Shown: positions 56,001-63,963, counted from the stretch's first letter. The stretch is 64,000 nucleotides of DNA from Endozoicomonas sp965199185 (GCA_965199185.1 CBDAQW010000014.1:1-64000); one strand, 5' to 3'. The notes: a model not told the origin generated them from the letters alone. Made by a program: numbers and translations.

Positions 56001-56143
56001 TTCAAGATTCGGAAGAAAACACCCTCTCTGCCTCCAACAACAGTTACTTTAGCTATGTGAAAAATTCAATGTCGACATTGCCTCGTTTGATGATCAAAAA
56101 TATAAAGGAAGGCTTTTTCAGTCTATTCACCTATTATCAATAA
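53036..56143 (+). CDS. Large secreted protein of unknown function (1035 aa)
   Basis: A Sec-type signal peptide (IILPLLLIASISIQSFNALA, cleavage near residue 29) is followed by an acidic Ser/Thr/Asp-rich stretch. The long body I do not recognise. Residues about 690-745 and 905-960 are rich in Ala, Ile and Gly and may be membrane-associated or buried helices. The region with RELDLAIQADIWDLTFFILELANNN-type helices could be repeat-like. The first half is markedly AT-rich and Lys/Asn/Ile-rich, and the second half approaches the genome composition, which hints at a mosaic or recently acquired gene. It lies in the island between ndk and iscX. It could be a surface or host-directed protein; that is only inference. 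Confidence 0.65.
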   Translation: MTYTSTWQSIILPLLLIASISIQSFNALAMVQGDSNQNSDTASTDTDDESTEKAFKGKSPTQPTTLITQANNKIHLYFHPLEKLRKKNQEIAIVNKRLTQPFFYNAVLHHSPHGFEPCDERLISDLFTPIDEHTFEYHLTYRQRERHSYALPKPTILCKIRVDLNSGEMSIYYHKDFKYFLPSSYNYFVSALENNADKMDVYKNDLLQIIFTREDSTGPNNGFKQQILEDQKSHLISSNDPDALKLKKTITLSFINEKIKTANIENILLLIDNPTFLYISLSLFNFDTLNNELTNGDINPVVVASSLSIGTHTDSIMRKEPAIFTNSPVSNKLLIGKYLDNFVKDLSRKDNKPLQDMPLISTSMSTGPVNQLLFEKLKPYLDTQENLSDESIREISILTAIKYLNHYPEYKKKYREAIEENEYSEPHITEESYSNILFKFIEGESSSLATKVTELFSELEMHTNSNGHYNIYSEIQNYLKSQEENIEKTLSPHYEKSIPIELVDNSPYPDYYQPLTGKLQLETFKPSDVDIEQNIELARFAIAQLQQAVDDSLDPSSLHLLLAEGGENSIAAKFASLGKEHIDAFHFLIEQGRKEEIDTLWQALRMRSALVAANYRQLDLAIQADIWDLTFFILELANNNIINRLAYADTVQSFSSSMDSASHAVKDLSSQAALQTLLEALEIIKGFKIRSGTAPILIGIKYLTQYYYFAKTAAIASNAAFIAGNQLSAITAIAKLSMTGFAMDLTYKGSGTKRVIDLLRWFDPVWPIQRALADRINQLIDSGLSGTETQNQVKVLFFTMLQLDLNNKQWRDALQPALDLLKDHEPEDQLESWKKQALTPFSFREVREKYHALIVGIVDYAQVLQPYAVIHSVNMVTRLLDKGTGRTIHAALKHPKYQPYAKGFRSVIRGNVMGIPTTLAMAAGADMVYGFPVTRSAVNAVFKGVGNLASLVIALSYYISHHSGASNTTVEYYKKWKDDLAGYGGSSTLQDSEENTLSASNNSYFSYVKNSMSTLPRLMIKNIKEGFFSLFTYYQ

Positions 56144-56172
56144 AATGAAAGGCGTTTAATAGCTTTGGAGTG

Positions 56173-56203
56173 ACCCGTTGATAATTAAGCAGCATCAACG
56201 GGT
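56173..56203. terminator. Stem-loop between convergent 53036-56143 and iscX
   Basis: A perfect 10-bp stem (ACCCGTTGAT/ATCAACGGGT) with an 11-base loop lies 29 bases after the large gene and 15 bases after iscX. No T run follows on either side, but the position fits a shared terminator. Confidence 0.6.
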
Positions 56204-56218
56204 ACCTGGCATCAGAAT

Positions 56219-56422
56219 TTAATCATCAGCTTCTTCAAGCCAGGCCATTTGAATGGCTTCAAGAACTTTCTCACCACAATGGTCAGGCTCATCATCAAAT
56301 TCATCCAGTGCCATGACCCAGTTTCTCAGATCAACAAAGTTGATAAACTTTGGATCAACTTCCGGGTAGGCTTCGAGCAATTCGATGGCAATATCGTAAA
56401 CATCAGTCCATTTCAGGCCCAC
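56219..56422 (-). CDS. iscX: Fe-S assembly protein IscX
   Basis: A 67-aa acidic protein that binds IscS and iron and modulates Fe-S assembly. GLKWTDVYDIAIELLEAYPEVDPKFINFVDL... and LEAIQMAWLEE are family-typical. The open frame extends to 56467, but its first 15 residues are encoded partly by the neighbouring MITE end. GTG at 56422 with GGGAG seven bases upstream gives the correct family start. It is the last isc gene and is cut off from fdx by the MITE. Confidence 0.93.
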   Translation of the reverse strand: MGLKWTDVYDIAIELLEAYPEVDPKFINFVDLRNWVMALDEFDDEPDHCGEKVLEAIQMAWLEEADD

Positions 56423-56448
56423 AACTTGACTCCCGATTAATTCGCTTA

Positions 56449-56700
56449 TTGAACCTAAATTCAGCAATTGGACTCTTGAATTTCTCTATTTACTAAAGAA
56501 ATTAAGACTTTGTCAGGCGTTCTCGAATCACCTTTTGGGTGAGTTGGTAGAACGCTCTGTGGTTTTCTGAAAAATTTCAGCGTCCTCCGCTGCGTTGCGC
56601 CATTTGCCAAGGGCTAAGGCCATTGGCTGCATGACGCGCCTTGCTGAAAACCCTGAAATTTACCAGAAAATCCACATCCAACTGCTGAATTTAGGTTGAA
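56449..56700. mobile_element. MITE of 242 bp between fdx and iscX
   Basis: The element 56454-56695 has 19-bp terminal inverted repeats with one mismatch (CCTAAATTCAGCAATTGGA against the same with GCAGTTGGA). Direct repeats TTGAA at 56449-56453 and 56696-56700 look like the target duplication. The inside has no open frame but contains further complementary segments (GAAATTT near both ends, GCCATTTGCCAAGGGCTAAGGCCATTGGC). Its ends differ from those of the MITE at 27538-27718, so it is a different family. Confidence 0.82.
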
Positions 56701-56702
56701 GA

Positions 56703-57047
56703 TTAGTGACGTTCAGACACCTGATTCAGCGTATATCTGGGTATTTCGACCACCAGATTTTCATCGGCAACCATCGCCTGACAGCTCAGGCGGGATTCTG
56801 GCTCCAGCCCCCAGGCTTTATCAAGCAAATCATCTTCAAGCTCATCACTCTCTTCCATGCTGTCAAACCCTTCACGAACCACAATATGACAGGTGGTACA
56901 GGCGCAGGATTTTTCGCAGGCATGCTCAATCTCAATACCGTTCTGAAGTGCTGCATCCAGCACAGTCACACCCGGTTCTACTTCCAACACAGCCCCTTCA
57001 GGGCACAACTCTTCATGGGGAAGAATAACCACTTGTGTCATACTCAA
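56703..57047 (-). CDS. fdx: [2Fe-2S] ferredoxin, Isc system
   Basis: An adrenodoxin-type ferredoxin of 114 aa that supplies electrons for cluster assembly. Cluster ligands follow C-x5-C-x2-C: C44, C50 and C53 in ACEKSCACTTCH, with the fourth Cys in RLSCQAMV. Its ATG overlaps the hscA stop (57044-57047). The MITE ends three bases after its stop codon. Confidence 0.95.
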   Translation of the reverse strand: MSMTQVVILPHEELCPEGAVLEVEPGVTVLDAALQNGIEIEHACEKSCACTTCHIVVREGFDSMEESDELEDDLLDKAWGLEPESRLSCQAMVADENLVVEIPRYTLNQVSERH

Positions 57048-58909
57048 AGGTCCTCTAAATCGTCCAGCTTCTGTCCGGATAATGCCTGACGAATTCCATG
57101 ATTCATCCGGCGGGCAGCAAATTCCTCACTACTTTGGGAAACCGCTTCAATTTTTTGGGTAATTGCACTGGCATTGCCAGAATTACGAATCTGCCTGAGT
57201 TCTTCCAGGTCTTTAGTGAGATTGGCAAACTCATCAGAACTGAGCAAAGCCTCACCATCCGCGTCCAAAGCTACAACCAGTGCTTCAATTACACGGTCCG
57301 CTTCTACTTCTTGCTCACGCAGGACTCTGGCATCACGATCGTTACCGGCAAACTCGAATGAGTCTTTCAGCATGCGGGAGATTTCTGCATCACCAAGACC
57401 ATAAGAAGGTTTCACCTGGATGCTGCTTTCTATGCCGGTGGATTCTTCACGGGCAGAGACACTGAGTAAACCATCAGCGTCTACCTGAAAAGTGACCCGT
57501 ATTTTTGCACCACCAGCAGGCATCGGCGGAATACCACGCAATTCAAAATGCGCCAGGGACCGATTATCCTGAACCAGCTCACGCTCGCCCTGAAAAACAT
57601 GAACGGCCATCGCCGTCTGCCCATCTTTATAGGTTGTAAACTCCTGAGCACGACTGACCGGAATAGTGGTATTTCGATGAATGATTTTTTCCATCAAGCC
57701 ACCCATAGTTTCCAAACCAAGCGACAGAGGGGTAACATCCAGCAACAACAAGTCTTGACCGGATTTATTGCCCGCCAAAACATCAGCCTGTAATGCCGCA
57801 CCGACAGCCACCACACGATCAGGATCAATAGATGTCAGTGGCTTTTGCCCTGTAAAGCATTCAACCCGTTCACGCACATAAGGCACGCGAGTTGAACCAC
57901 CGACCATGACCACTTCTTCAATATCTTTTGCCTTGAGTCCGGCGTCCCGTAATGCACGTTTAAAGGAACGGATGGTTCGGCAAATTAATGGGTCAACCAG
58001 AGAGTCAAAGATGTCACGGGTGAGTTCGCCGGACCAGCCATTTAAGCTGACAGCCACCGAATCGGCTTCCGTCAACTGCTCCTTGGCCCGACAAGCTTCG
58101 ACCATTAACACCCGCAGTACAGAATGATCTAACGCCGCTTCAGATACGCCCGCCTGTTCAAGAATCCAGTCAGCCACTGCCTTATCAAAGTCATCGCCTC
58201 CCAGAGCGGTATCACCACCGGTAGCAACCACCTCGAAAACACCTTTCTCAAGACGCAAAATAGAAATATCAAAAGTACCACCGCCAAGATCATAAACCGC
58301 GATAGTCCCCTCGTTTCCTTCATCGAGACCGTAGGCGACAGCGGCCGCTGTGGGTTCATTCAAAAGACGGTAAACATTAATACCTGCCAGCTTGGCTGCA
58401 TCTTTAGTCGCCTGACGCTGAGCATCATCAAAGTAGGCTGGTACGGTAATCACGGCACCACTAAGGGGTCCGCCAAGCGTTTCACAGGCCCGGGTAGCCA
58501 GAGATTTGAGGATTTCGGCAGACACTTCGACCGGACTGACTGCGCCCTTGCGGGTTTCAATATAAGGCATTCCCTGTCCGATTTCAGAGAAATGGTAAGG
58601 CATCACACCGCCAAGGGCATCAATATCTTCAACACCACGCCCCATCAGACGCTTCACAGAAACAATGGTGTTTAGAGGATCTGAGGTCATCAGAGCTTTG
58701 GCATTATGACCAACCAGTGTCGTCTGATCTGCATAATGAACGACAGAGGGCAGAATGTGCTGTCCCTGTAAATCCGGTAAGGTAGCTGCTTTGCCTGAAT
58801 GCACACTGGCTACGAGAGAGTTTGTGGTTCCCAGATCAATGCCGACCGCTCGTTTTAGTTGATGCGGCTCAGGCGTTTGCCCCGGCTCAGAAATCTGCAG
58901 TAATGCCAT
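57044..58909 (-). CDS. hscA: Fe-S protein assembly chaperone HscA
   Basis: A specialised Hsp70 that with HscB helps release the cluster from IscU. VGIDLGTTNSLVA (ATPase phosphate loop), VYDLGGGTFDISIL and VVMVGGSTRVPYVRE are Hsp70 hallmarks; the C-terminal half is the substrate-binding domain that recognises the IscU LPPVK loop. At 621 aa it is full length. It follows hscB by nine bases and overlaps fdx. Confidence 0.96.
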   Translation of the reverse strand: MALLQISEPGQTPEPHQLKRAVGIDLGTTNSLVASVHSGKAATLPDLQGQHILPSVVHYADQTTLVGHNAKALMTSDPLNTIVSVKRLMGRGVEDIDALGGVMPYHFSEIGQGMPYIETRKGAVSPVEVSAEILKSLATRACETLGGPLSGAVITVPAYFDDAQRQATKDAAKLAGINVYRLLNEPTAAAVAYGLDEGNEGTIAVYDLGGGTFDISILRLEKGVFEVVATGGDTALGGDDFDKAVADWILEQAGVSEAALDHSVLRVLMVEACRAKEQLTEADSVAVSLNGWSGELTRDIFDSLVDPLICRTIRSFKRALRDAGLKAKDIEEVVMVGGSTRVPYVRERVECFTGQKPLTSIDPDRVVAVGAALQADVLAGNKSGQDLLLLDVTPLSLGLETMGGLMEKIIHRNTTIPVSRAQEFTTYKDGQTAMAVHVFQGERELVQDNRSLAHFELRGIPPMPAGGAKIRVTFQVDADGLLSVSAREESTGIESSIQVKPSYGLGDAEISRMLKDSFEFAGNDRDARVLREQEVEADRVIEALVVALDADGEALLSSDEFANLTKDLEELRQIRNSGNASAITQKIEAVSQSSEEFAARRMNHGIRQALSGQKLDDLEDL

Positions 58910-58918
58910 ACCTGCTCC

Positions 58919-59461
58919 TTAATCGTCCAGCAACTGCGATTCCAGTTGCTCAAGTTCGGCTGCCAGCTTTACCATAAACTGCATTTTGCGCACAACCGCC
59001 TCGGCTTTGTTGAGTTCATCCTGACCACCCACTTGCCAGAGAGACTTAAAATCAGCCAGATATGTTTCCATATCGGCATCAGCTCTGGCCATCATCCTTT
59101 CAAGTTCAGGCTCCGGGTTTTCACTGTGATGCAAGTCCGCCAGAGATTCTCTCAACTCCATCTGCTCCATCAGGAAAACCGGATCCATAATGGTATTGTT
59201 TTCCATCTCCAGCTCCCGACCAGACAATTTGAGCAGATAGATCATTCTCAATAATGGCGAACGCAATGTGTCGTATGCCTGATTGACATGTGCCGCATAC
59301 TGAACGGACAACCGCTGCTGACGCTCACTTTCACCAGCAAAGCGATCGGGATGAACCGCTTTTTGCAATTCACGATACTGGCGAGCCAGTTGCTGCAAGT
59401 CCACTTCACAGGCAACGGGCATCTGGAACAACTCAAAATAATTTCCGGTGAGATCAACCAT
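58919..59461 (-). CDS. hscB: J-domain co-chaperone HscB
   Basis: A 180-aa J-protein that delivers IscU to HscA. The J domain occupies residues 1-75 with HPD at 37-39 (KAVHPDRF); the C-terminal three-helix bundle binds IscU. It starts downstream of a strong terminator-like hairpin that separates it from iscA, and has no strong Shine-Dalgarno. Confidence 0.94.
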   Translation of the reverse strand: MVDLTGNYFELFQMPVACEVDLQQLARQYRELQKAVHPDRFAGESERQQRLSVQYAAHVNQAYDTLRSPLLRMIYLLKLSGRELEMENNTIMDPVFLMEQMELRESLADLHHSENPEPELERMMARADADMETYLADFKSLWQVGGQDELNKAEAVVRKMQFMVKLAAELEQLESQLLDD

Positions 59462-59497
59462 CAGTGATTATCAGTCCTGGTCAGGGAAAGAGAAACG

Positions 59498-59525
59498 AAA
59501 AAACCGCACAGAGAATTCTGTGCGG
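59498..59525 (-). terminator. Intrinsic terminator between iscA and hscB
   Basis: On the minus strand a perfect 9-bp stem (CCGCACAGA/TCTGTGCGG) with an ATTC loop is followed at once by six T. It starts nine bases after the iscA stop and has all marks of a rho-independent terminator inside the isc operon, so hscBA-fdx would be reached only by read-through or by a separate promoter. Confidence 0.82.
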
Positions 59526-59533
59526 GTTATCAA

Positions 59534-59857
59534 TCATACGTTGAAGCTCTCGCCACAACCGCATTCATTCGATACATTCGGGTTGTTAAACTGCAGCCCT
59601 TCGTTCAGACCTTCTTTAACAAAATCCAGTTCAGTACCATCGAGGTAAACCATACTTTTAGGATCTATATAAACCGTCGCGCCATCCCTTTGGAACACCT
59701 GATCTGAACCTTCAGGCTCATCCACAAATTCAAGGACATAAGCCATACCGGAACAACCGGAGGTTTTGACACCAAGGCGAACCCCCTCTCCTTTTCCCCG
59801 CTGGGTGATCTGTCGGCAGATATGCTCTGCAGCAGCCTCGGTTATTGTGATTGTCAT
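59534..59857 (-). CDS. iscA: Fe-S assembly protein IscA
   Basis: An A-type carrier of 107 aa that binds iron or an Fe-S cluster and passes it to apo-proteins, especially [4Fe-4S] ones. The three conserved cysteines are C35 (TSGCSGMAY) and C99 and C101 (NECGCGESF). It follows iscU by 33 bases. Confidence 0.96.
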   Translation of the reverse strand: MTITITEAAAEHICRQITQRGKGEGVRLGVKTSGCSGMAYVLEFVDEPEGSDQVFQRDGATVYIDPKSMVYLDGTELDFVKEGLNEGLQFNNPNVSNECGCGESFNV

Positions 59858-59890
59858 TTAGTACTCCAACACTATTTAAACACCTGATAG

Positions 59891-60274
59891 TCAGGAACCC
59901 TGCTTATTACGGTAATCGTCAATGGCCGCTTTAATAGCGTCTTCGGCAAGTACAGAACAGTGAATCTTAACGGGCGGGAGAGCCAGTTCTTCAGCAATAT
60001 CGGTATTGCGAATTTCAGAGGCTTCATCCAATGTTTTGCCTTTCATCCACTCAGTAGCCAGAGAACTTGACGCAATTGCTGAACCACAGCCGTATGTTTT
60101 AAAGCGAGCGTCTTCGATAACACCCTGATCACTGACCTGAATCTGCAGGCGCATGACATCGCCACAGGCTGGGGCACCGACCATTCCGGTACCCACTTGC
60201 TGAGATTCCTGATCCAGCTTGCCCACGTTACGAGGATTTTCGTAGTGGTCAATAACCTTTTCACTGTAAGCCAT
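59891..60274 (-). CDS. iscU: Fe-S cluster scaffold IscU
   Basis: The scaffold on which IscS and iron build the cluster, 127 aa. Ligands are C37 (GAPACGD, with D39), C63 (TYGCGSAIASS) and C106 (KIHCSVLAEDA), and the HscA-binding motif is LPPVK just before C106. It lies between iscS and iscA. Confidence 0.97.
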   Translation of the reverse strand: MAYSEKVIDHYENPRNVGKLDQESQQVGTGMVGAPACGDVMRLQIQVSDQGVIEDARFKTYGCGSAIASSSLATEWMKGKTLDEASEIRNTDIAEELALPPVKIHCSVLAEDAIKAAIDDYRNKQGS

Positions 60275-60321
60275 TGTTCTATCCTCCCAGGTAACCCTGG
60301 ATTAATTCAGGGAAACATCAA

Positions 60322-61536
60322 TCAGTGCGCAACCCATTCAACCTTGCTCAGGTCAACACCGTCTTTGTACATATCCCACAGCGGGGACAACTCACGCAGT
60401 TTCTCTACCGCACCGCGAATCTGATCCGCTGCATGATCTACCTCATCGGCGGTAGTAAAGCGCCCAAAGCTGATACGCAAAGAACTGTGTGCCAGCTCAT
60501 CACTCAATCCCAATGCCCTAAGTACATAGGACGGTTCAAGACTGGCAGACGTACAGGCAGAACCCGAAGAAATCGCCAGGTCTTTCAGCGCCATGATCAG
60601 GGATTCACCTTCCACGAAAGCAAAGCTAACATTCAGGTTGCCGGCAAAGCGTTGCTCAAGGCTGCCATTGACATGAACTTCTTCGAGATTCCCCAGACGA
60701 TCCAGAAAGCGCTGACGCAAGGTTAACAGGCGCTCATTAGCCGATGCCATTTCTGCTTTGGCCATTTCACAGGCTTCACCCATACCAACAATCTGATGCG
60801 TTGCCAGTGTGCCGGAACGCATGCCCCTTTCATGACCACCACCGTGCATCTGAGCTTCAAGACGGACACGGGGTTTACGGCGCACGTACAGAACGCCAAT
60901 GCCTTTCGGCCCGTAAAGTTTGTGAGCAGAAATAGAAAGAAGATCAACCTTCATCGCTTCCATATCCAGTGGAATCTTACCGGCGCTTTGTGCCGCATCC
61001 ACGTGGAAGAGAATTTTGCGAGCGCGGGTCAGCTCACCAATGGCTGTAATATCATTGATGACACCAATCTCATTGTTGACGTGCATCAGGCTGACCAGAA
61101 TGGTGTCTTCACGGAGCGCCGCTTCTACCGCCTCAGGTGTAATTAAACCTTCGCTGTTTGGTTCAAGGTACGTAACTTCGTAACCTTCACGTTCCAGTTG
61201 ACGGCAAGGGTCAAGTACTGCCTTGTGCTCAATCTTTGAGGTAATGATGTGCCTGCCTTTTTTGTTGTAAAAACGGGCAACACCTTTAATGGCAAGGTTG
61301 TCTGATTCAGTTGCACCAGATGTCCAGACAATTTCACGAGGATCGGCATTAATCAGGTCAGCTACCTGACGACGAGCATTTTCTACGGCTTCTTCAGCTT
61401 TCCAGCCAAACAGATGGGAGCGGGAAGCTGGATTGCCGAAATTACCATCAAGAGAAAGGCACTGCATCATTTTCTCGGCTACCCGTGGGTCCACTGGTGT
61501 GGTCGCGGAATAATCCAGATAAATTGGTAGCTTCAT
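60322..61536 (-). CDS. iscS: Cysteine desulfurase IscS
   Basis: A PLP enzyme that removes sulfur from cysteine and hands it to IscU, tRNA thiolation enzymes and others. The PLP lysine is in SISAHKLYGPKG and the persulfide Cys in SSGSACTSASLEPSYVLRALG. The open frame begins at 61551, but MKLPIYLDYSATTPVD at 61536 is the family start, with GGAG nine bases before it; this gives 404 aa, the usual length. Confidence 0.97.
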   Translation of the reverse strand: MKLPIYLDYSATTPVDPRVAEKMMQCLSLDGNFGNPASRSHLFGWKAEEAVENARRQVADLINADPREIVWTSGATESDNLAIKGVARFYNKKGRHIITSKIEHKAVLDPCRQLEREGYEVTYLEPNSEGLITPEAVEAALREDTILVSLMHVNNEIGVINDITAIGELTRARKILFHVDAAQSAGKIPLDMEAMKVDLLSISAHKLYGPKGIGVLYVRRKPRVRLEAQMHGGGHERGMRSGTLATHQIVGMGEACEMAKAEMASANERLLTLRQRFLDRLGNLEEVHVNGSLEQRFAGNLNVSFAFVEGESLIMALKDLAISSGSACTSASLEPSYVLRALGLSDELAHSSLRISFGRFTTADEVDHAADQIRGAVEKLRELSPLWDMYKDGVDLSKVEWVAH

Positions 61537-61616
61537 CAGGTACATCTCCAAGAGGTCCGTGTGCTCAAGGCCCTTGGCCTCAGGCTATCTTCATTATTTA
61601 TACCAGCAGGCGCGAG

Positions 61617-62087
61617 TCAGCCTGCGGTTATGTTGTTTTCTGACGTGTGCTGCAGGCCATTCTGACGGTTTGCCACTTTCTGTACTTCGTGCCGGGCAAC
61701 CAAATCCGCCAGACTAATACCATCCAGAAAGGAGTGAATTTGTTCACTCAGGTCGCACCACAAATGATGGGTTAAGCATGTAACTCCCTGCTGACAACTG
61801 CCACTGCCCTTACAACGGGTCGCATCAACAGATTCATTCACCGCATCAATCACTTGAGCCACATGAATATCTGCACTATCGCGTCCAAGACGATACCCAC
61901 CACCAGGGCCTCTGACACTACACACCAGGTCGTTGCGACGAAGTCTGGAAAACAGCTGTTCAAGATAAGACAGTGAAATACCCTGACGTTCTGAAATATC
62001 CGCCAGAGAAACCGGCCCCTGATCAGCATGCAATGCCAGATCGAGCATGGCGGTTACCGCATAGCGTCCTTTGGTCGTCAATCTCAT
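61617..62087 (-). CDS. iscR: Fe-S-responsive regulator IscR
   Basis: An Rrf2-family repressor/activator of 156 aa. The winged helix covers residues 1-60 with E43 in SLSYLEQLFSRLR, which sets DNA specificity. Cluster ligands are C92, C98, C104 and H107 (RCKGSGSCQQGVTCLTHH). Holo-IscR represses the isc operon; a type 1 binding site in its own promoter is visible. Confidence 0.96.
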   Translation of the reverse strand: MRLTTKGRYAVTAMLDLALHADQGPVSLADISERQGISLSYLEQLFSRLRRNDLVCSVRGPGGGYRLGRDSADIHVAQVIDAVNESVDATRCKGSGSCQQGVTCLTHHLWCDLSEQIHSFLDGISLADLVARHEVQKVANRQNGLQHTSENNITAG

Positions 62088-62163
62088 CAGCGGTATCTCC
62101 CCAGCATTGATTCCAGACTGAATCGTGGAGTGGAGGCACTCCCTTCAACATAATTTCGGAGCG

Positions 62164-62196
62164 ATTATGTAATACCTTAGCAAAACAGTCAACTAT
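62164..62196 (-). promoter_or_regulatory. iscR promoter with type 1 IscR box
   Basis: On the minus strand -35 TTGACT (62192-62187) and -10 CATAAT (62169-62164) are 17 bases apart. A 25-base segment at 62172-62196 matches the type 1 IscR consensus (ATA-S-Y-Y-GACT ... RRSTAT) at about 22 of 25 positions and covers the -35. This is the expected autorepression site. The rest of the 294-base gap between iscR and cysE shows no gene. Confidence 0.85.
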
Positions 62197-62309
62197 TATT
62201 CAGGTATGGCTATGATGATGAGGAGAAAAAAGCAAATATATAAAAAATCAATCTAAAGATGTTGTCTGAAAGGCAAGTCGATTCTATACAAGCTCTGACC
62301 TCATTACAA

Positions 62310-62360
62310 AGAAAACACGGCCTGATGGATCTCAGACGGCCTCTGAGCACCGTGTTTTCT
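62310..62360. terminator. Stem-loop after cysE
   Basis: An 11-bp outer stem (AGAAAACACGG/CCGTGTTTTCT) encloses a second stem CTCAGA/TCTGAG. It starts 22 bases after the cysE stop. On the minus strand the stem ends in TTTTCT, which gives part of a T tract. It probably separates cysE from the isc promoter. Confidence 0.65.
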
Positions 62361-62381
62361 ATCGGGCGCAGCATCCTGTTT

Positions 62382-63188
62382 TTATGGCGTCAGAGTTGAT
62401 TGTTTGGTTTCTTTGACTGCGGCAAAATCTTCTTCTTTTAATTCAGGGAGTGGCTCCACTTCACAGCTGAGACCATTGGCTTTGAGGGCAGCACACATAT
62501 TTTCAAAGCGGGCATCCACCTCGTGCAAGTGGGCTAACATCGCAGCAATAGCGTGAGCTGTCGGATCAGGCATTTCAGATGTGACTGCATAGGCATCAAA
62601 GCCCATTTTTTCTGCCATCGCCTGACTTCGTTCATCGTTTTCTCTGGCACCCTGAACAATTCTGCCCGGAATACCAACAACGGTGGCGCCTTCCGGAACT
62701 TCCTTGACAACCACCGCATTAGAACCGACCTTGGCTCCGGCTCTTACCGCAAAAGGTCCAAGCACTTTTGCACCTGCACCAACAACAACGTTATTTTCAA
62801 GCGTCGGGTGACGTTTACCTTGATTCGACGGATGCTCTTTACCCTTGTTAGGTGAAGTCCCTCCAAGCGTCACGCCCTGATAGAGTGTCACATCGTCTTT
62901 GATGATGGCAGTTTCACCAATAACCACCCCCATGCCATGGTCAATAAAAAAACGCCGCCCAATACTGACTCCGGGATGAATTTCAATACCCGTCAACCAG
63001 CGGCTAAAGGTGGATATGGTTCTGGCAAGCCAGAAAAACTCTGCTTTCCAGATTTTATGCGCCAGCCGGTGCAACAATAAAGCGTGTAACCCGGGATAAT
63101 TGGTCAGCACTTCAAAGGTATTACGAGCTGCCGGGTCGCGCTCAATAACAGTTCTGATATCTTCTTTTAATCGCTCAAACATAGCCAT
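62382..63188 (-). CDS. cysE: Serine O-acetyltransferase
   Basis: CysE makes O-acetyl-L-serine from serine and acetyl-CoA, the first step of cysteine synthesis and thus the sulfur source for IscS. The helical N-terminal domain is followed by a left-handed beta-helix with hexapeptide repeats (DHGMGVVIGETAIIKDDVTLYQGVTLGGTSPNKGKEHPS...). At 268 aa it is full length. It precedes iscR in the conserved order trmJ-cysE-isc. Confidence 0.95.
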   Translation of the reverse strand: MAMFERLKEDIRTVIERDPAARNTFEVLTNYPGLHALLLHRLAHKIWKAEFFWLARTISTFSRWLTGIEIHPGVSIGRRFFIDHGMGVVIGETAIIKDDVTLYQGVTLGGTSPNKGKEHPSNQGKRHPTLENNVVVGAGAKVLGPFAVRAGAKVGSNAVVVKEVPEGATVVGIPGRIVQGARENDERSQAMAEKMGFDAYAVTSEMPDPTAHAIAAMLAHLHEVDARFENMCAALKANGLSCEVEPLPELKEEDFAAVKETKQSTLTP

Positions 63189-63213
63189 GCCTGCTATTTA
63201 TTCTTTATGTGTT

Positions 63214-63963
63214 TTACTGATCGTTGTCTTTGTGGGTAGCCGCTAAAGATCGCTGGGTTTCGGATAATATCCCCCGCAGAATGCTGAGTTCAACTCGATC
63301 CGGGCGAATACGCCCATACATGCGCCGGAGTTTTGCCATGATTTTTTCATGGCTGCTGTGATCCAGAAAACCAATTTCTATCAGGGTCTGATGAAGATGC
63401 TCATAATAACGCTCAGCATCCTCCATAGTGGCCAGATCGTGTGAACGAGGTGTCGGCATTTCCAGTGCATCATCCTGATTTAACTGCGTCATACGAAGTT
63501 CATAGGCTAACACCTGAACGGCCTGACTCAGGTTCAGGGAGCTAAAATCTTCATTGGTAGGAATATGCACCTGTAAATGACAGCGTTGCAGCTGGTCGTT
63601 GGTCAGCCCTTTGTCTTCACGACCAAAAATAATGGCTACTTTGTTGCTGACTGACTCCTGAATCATGGTGCTGGCACAATTTCTCGGGTCCACCAGCGGC
63701 AGAGAAACGCCACGCACCCGGGCACTGGTACCGACCACAAAATGACTGTCTGCCAACGCTTCTTCCAGCGTATCAACAATCCGGGCACTGGCAAGAATAT
63801 CATCTGCACCCGAGGCCAGAGCGGTGGCTGTTCCGGAAGGAAAATCATCCGGATTCACCAGACACAAATGCTTCACCCCCATATTCTTCATGGCTCTGGC
63901 AGTCGAACCGATATTGCCAGGATGAGAAGGGTTAACCAGAACGATGGTAATATTGTCGAGCAC
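63214..63963 (-). CDS. trmJ: tRNA (cytidine/uridine-32-2'-O-)-methyltransferase TrmJ
   Basis: A SPOUT-class enzyme that methylates the ribose of residue 32 in several tRNAs. VNPSHPGNIGSTARAMKNMG opens the protein, and IFGREDKGLTNDQL and SLNLSQAVQVLAYEL form the knotted SAM site. A C-terminal helical extension is present. At 249 aa it is complete and ends the window on the minus strand. Confidence 0.95.
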   Translation of the reverse strand: MLDNITIVLVNPSHPGNIGSTARAMKNMGVKHLCLVNPDDFPSGTATALASGADDILASARIVDTLEEALADSHFVVGTSARVRGVSLPLVDPRNCASTMIQESVSNKVAIIFGREDKGLTNDQLQRCHLQVHIPTNEDFSSLNLSQAVQVLAYELRMTQLNQDDALEMPTPRSHDLATMEDAERYYEHLHQTLIEIGFLDHSSHEKIMAKLRRMYGRIRPDRVELSILRGILSETQRSLAATHKDNDQ

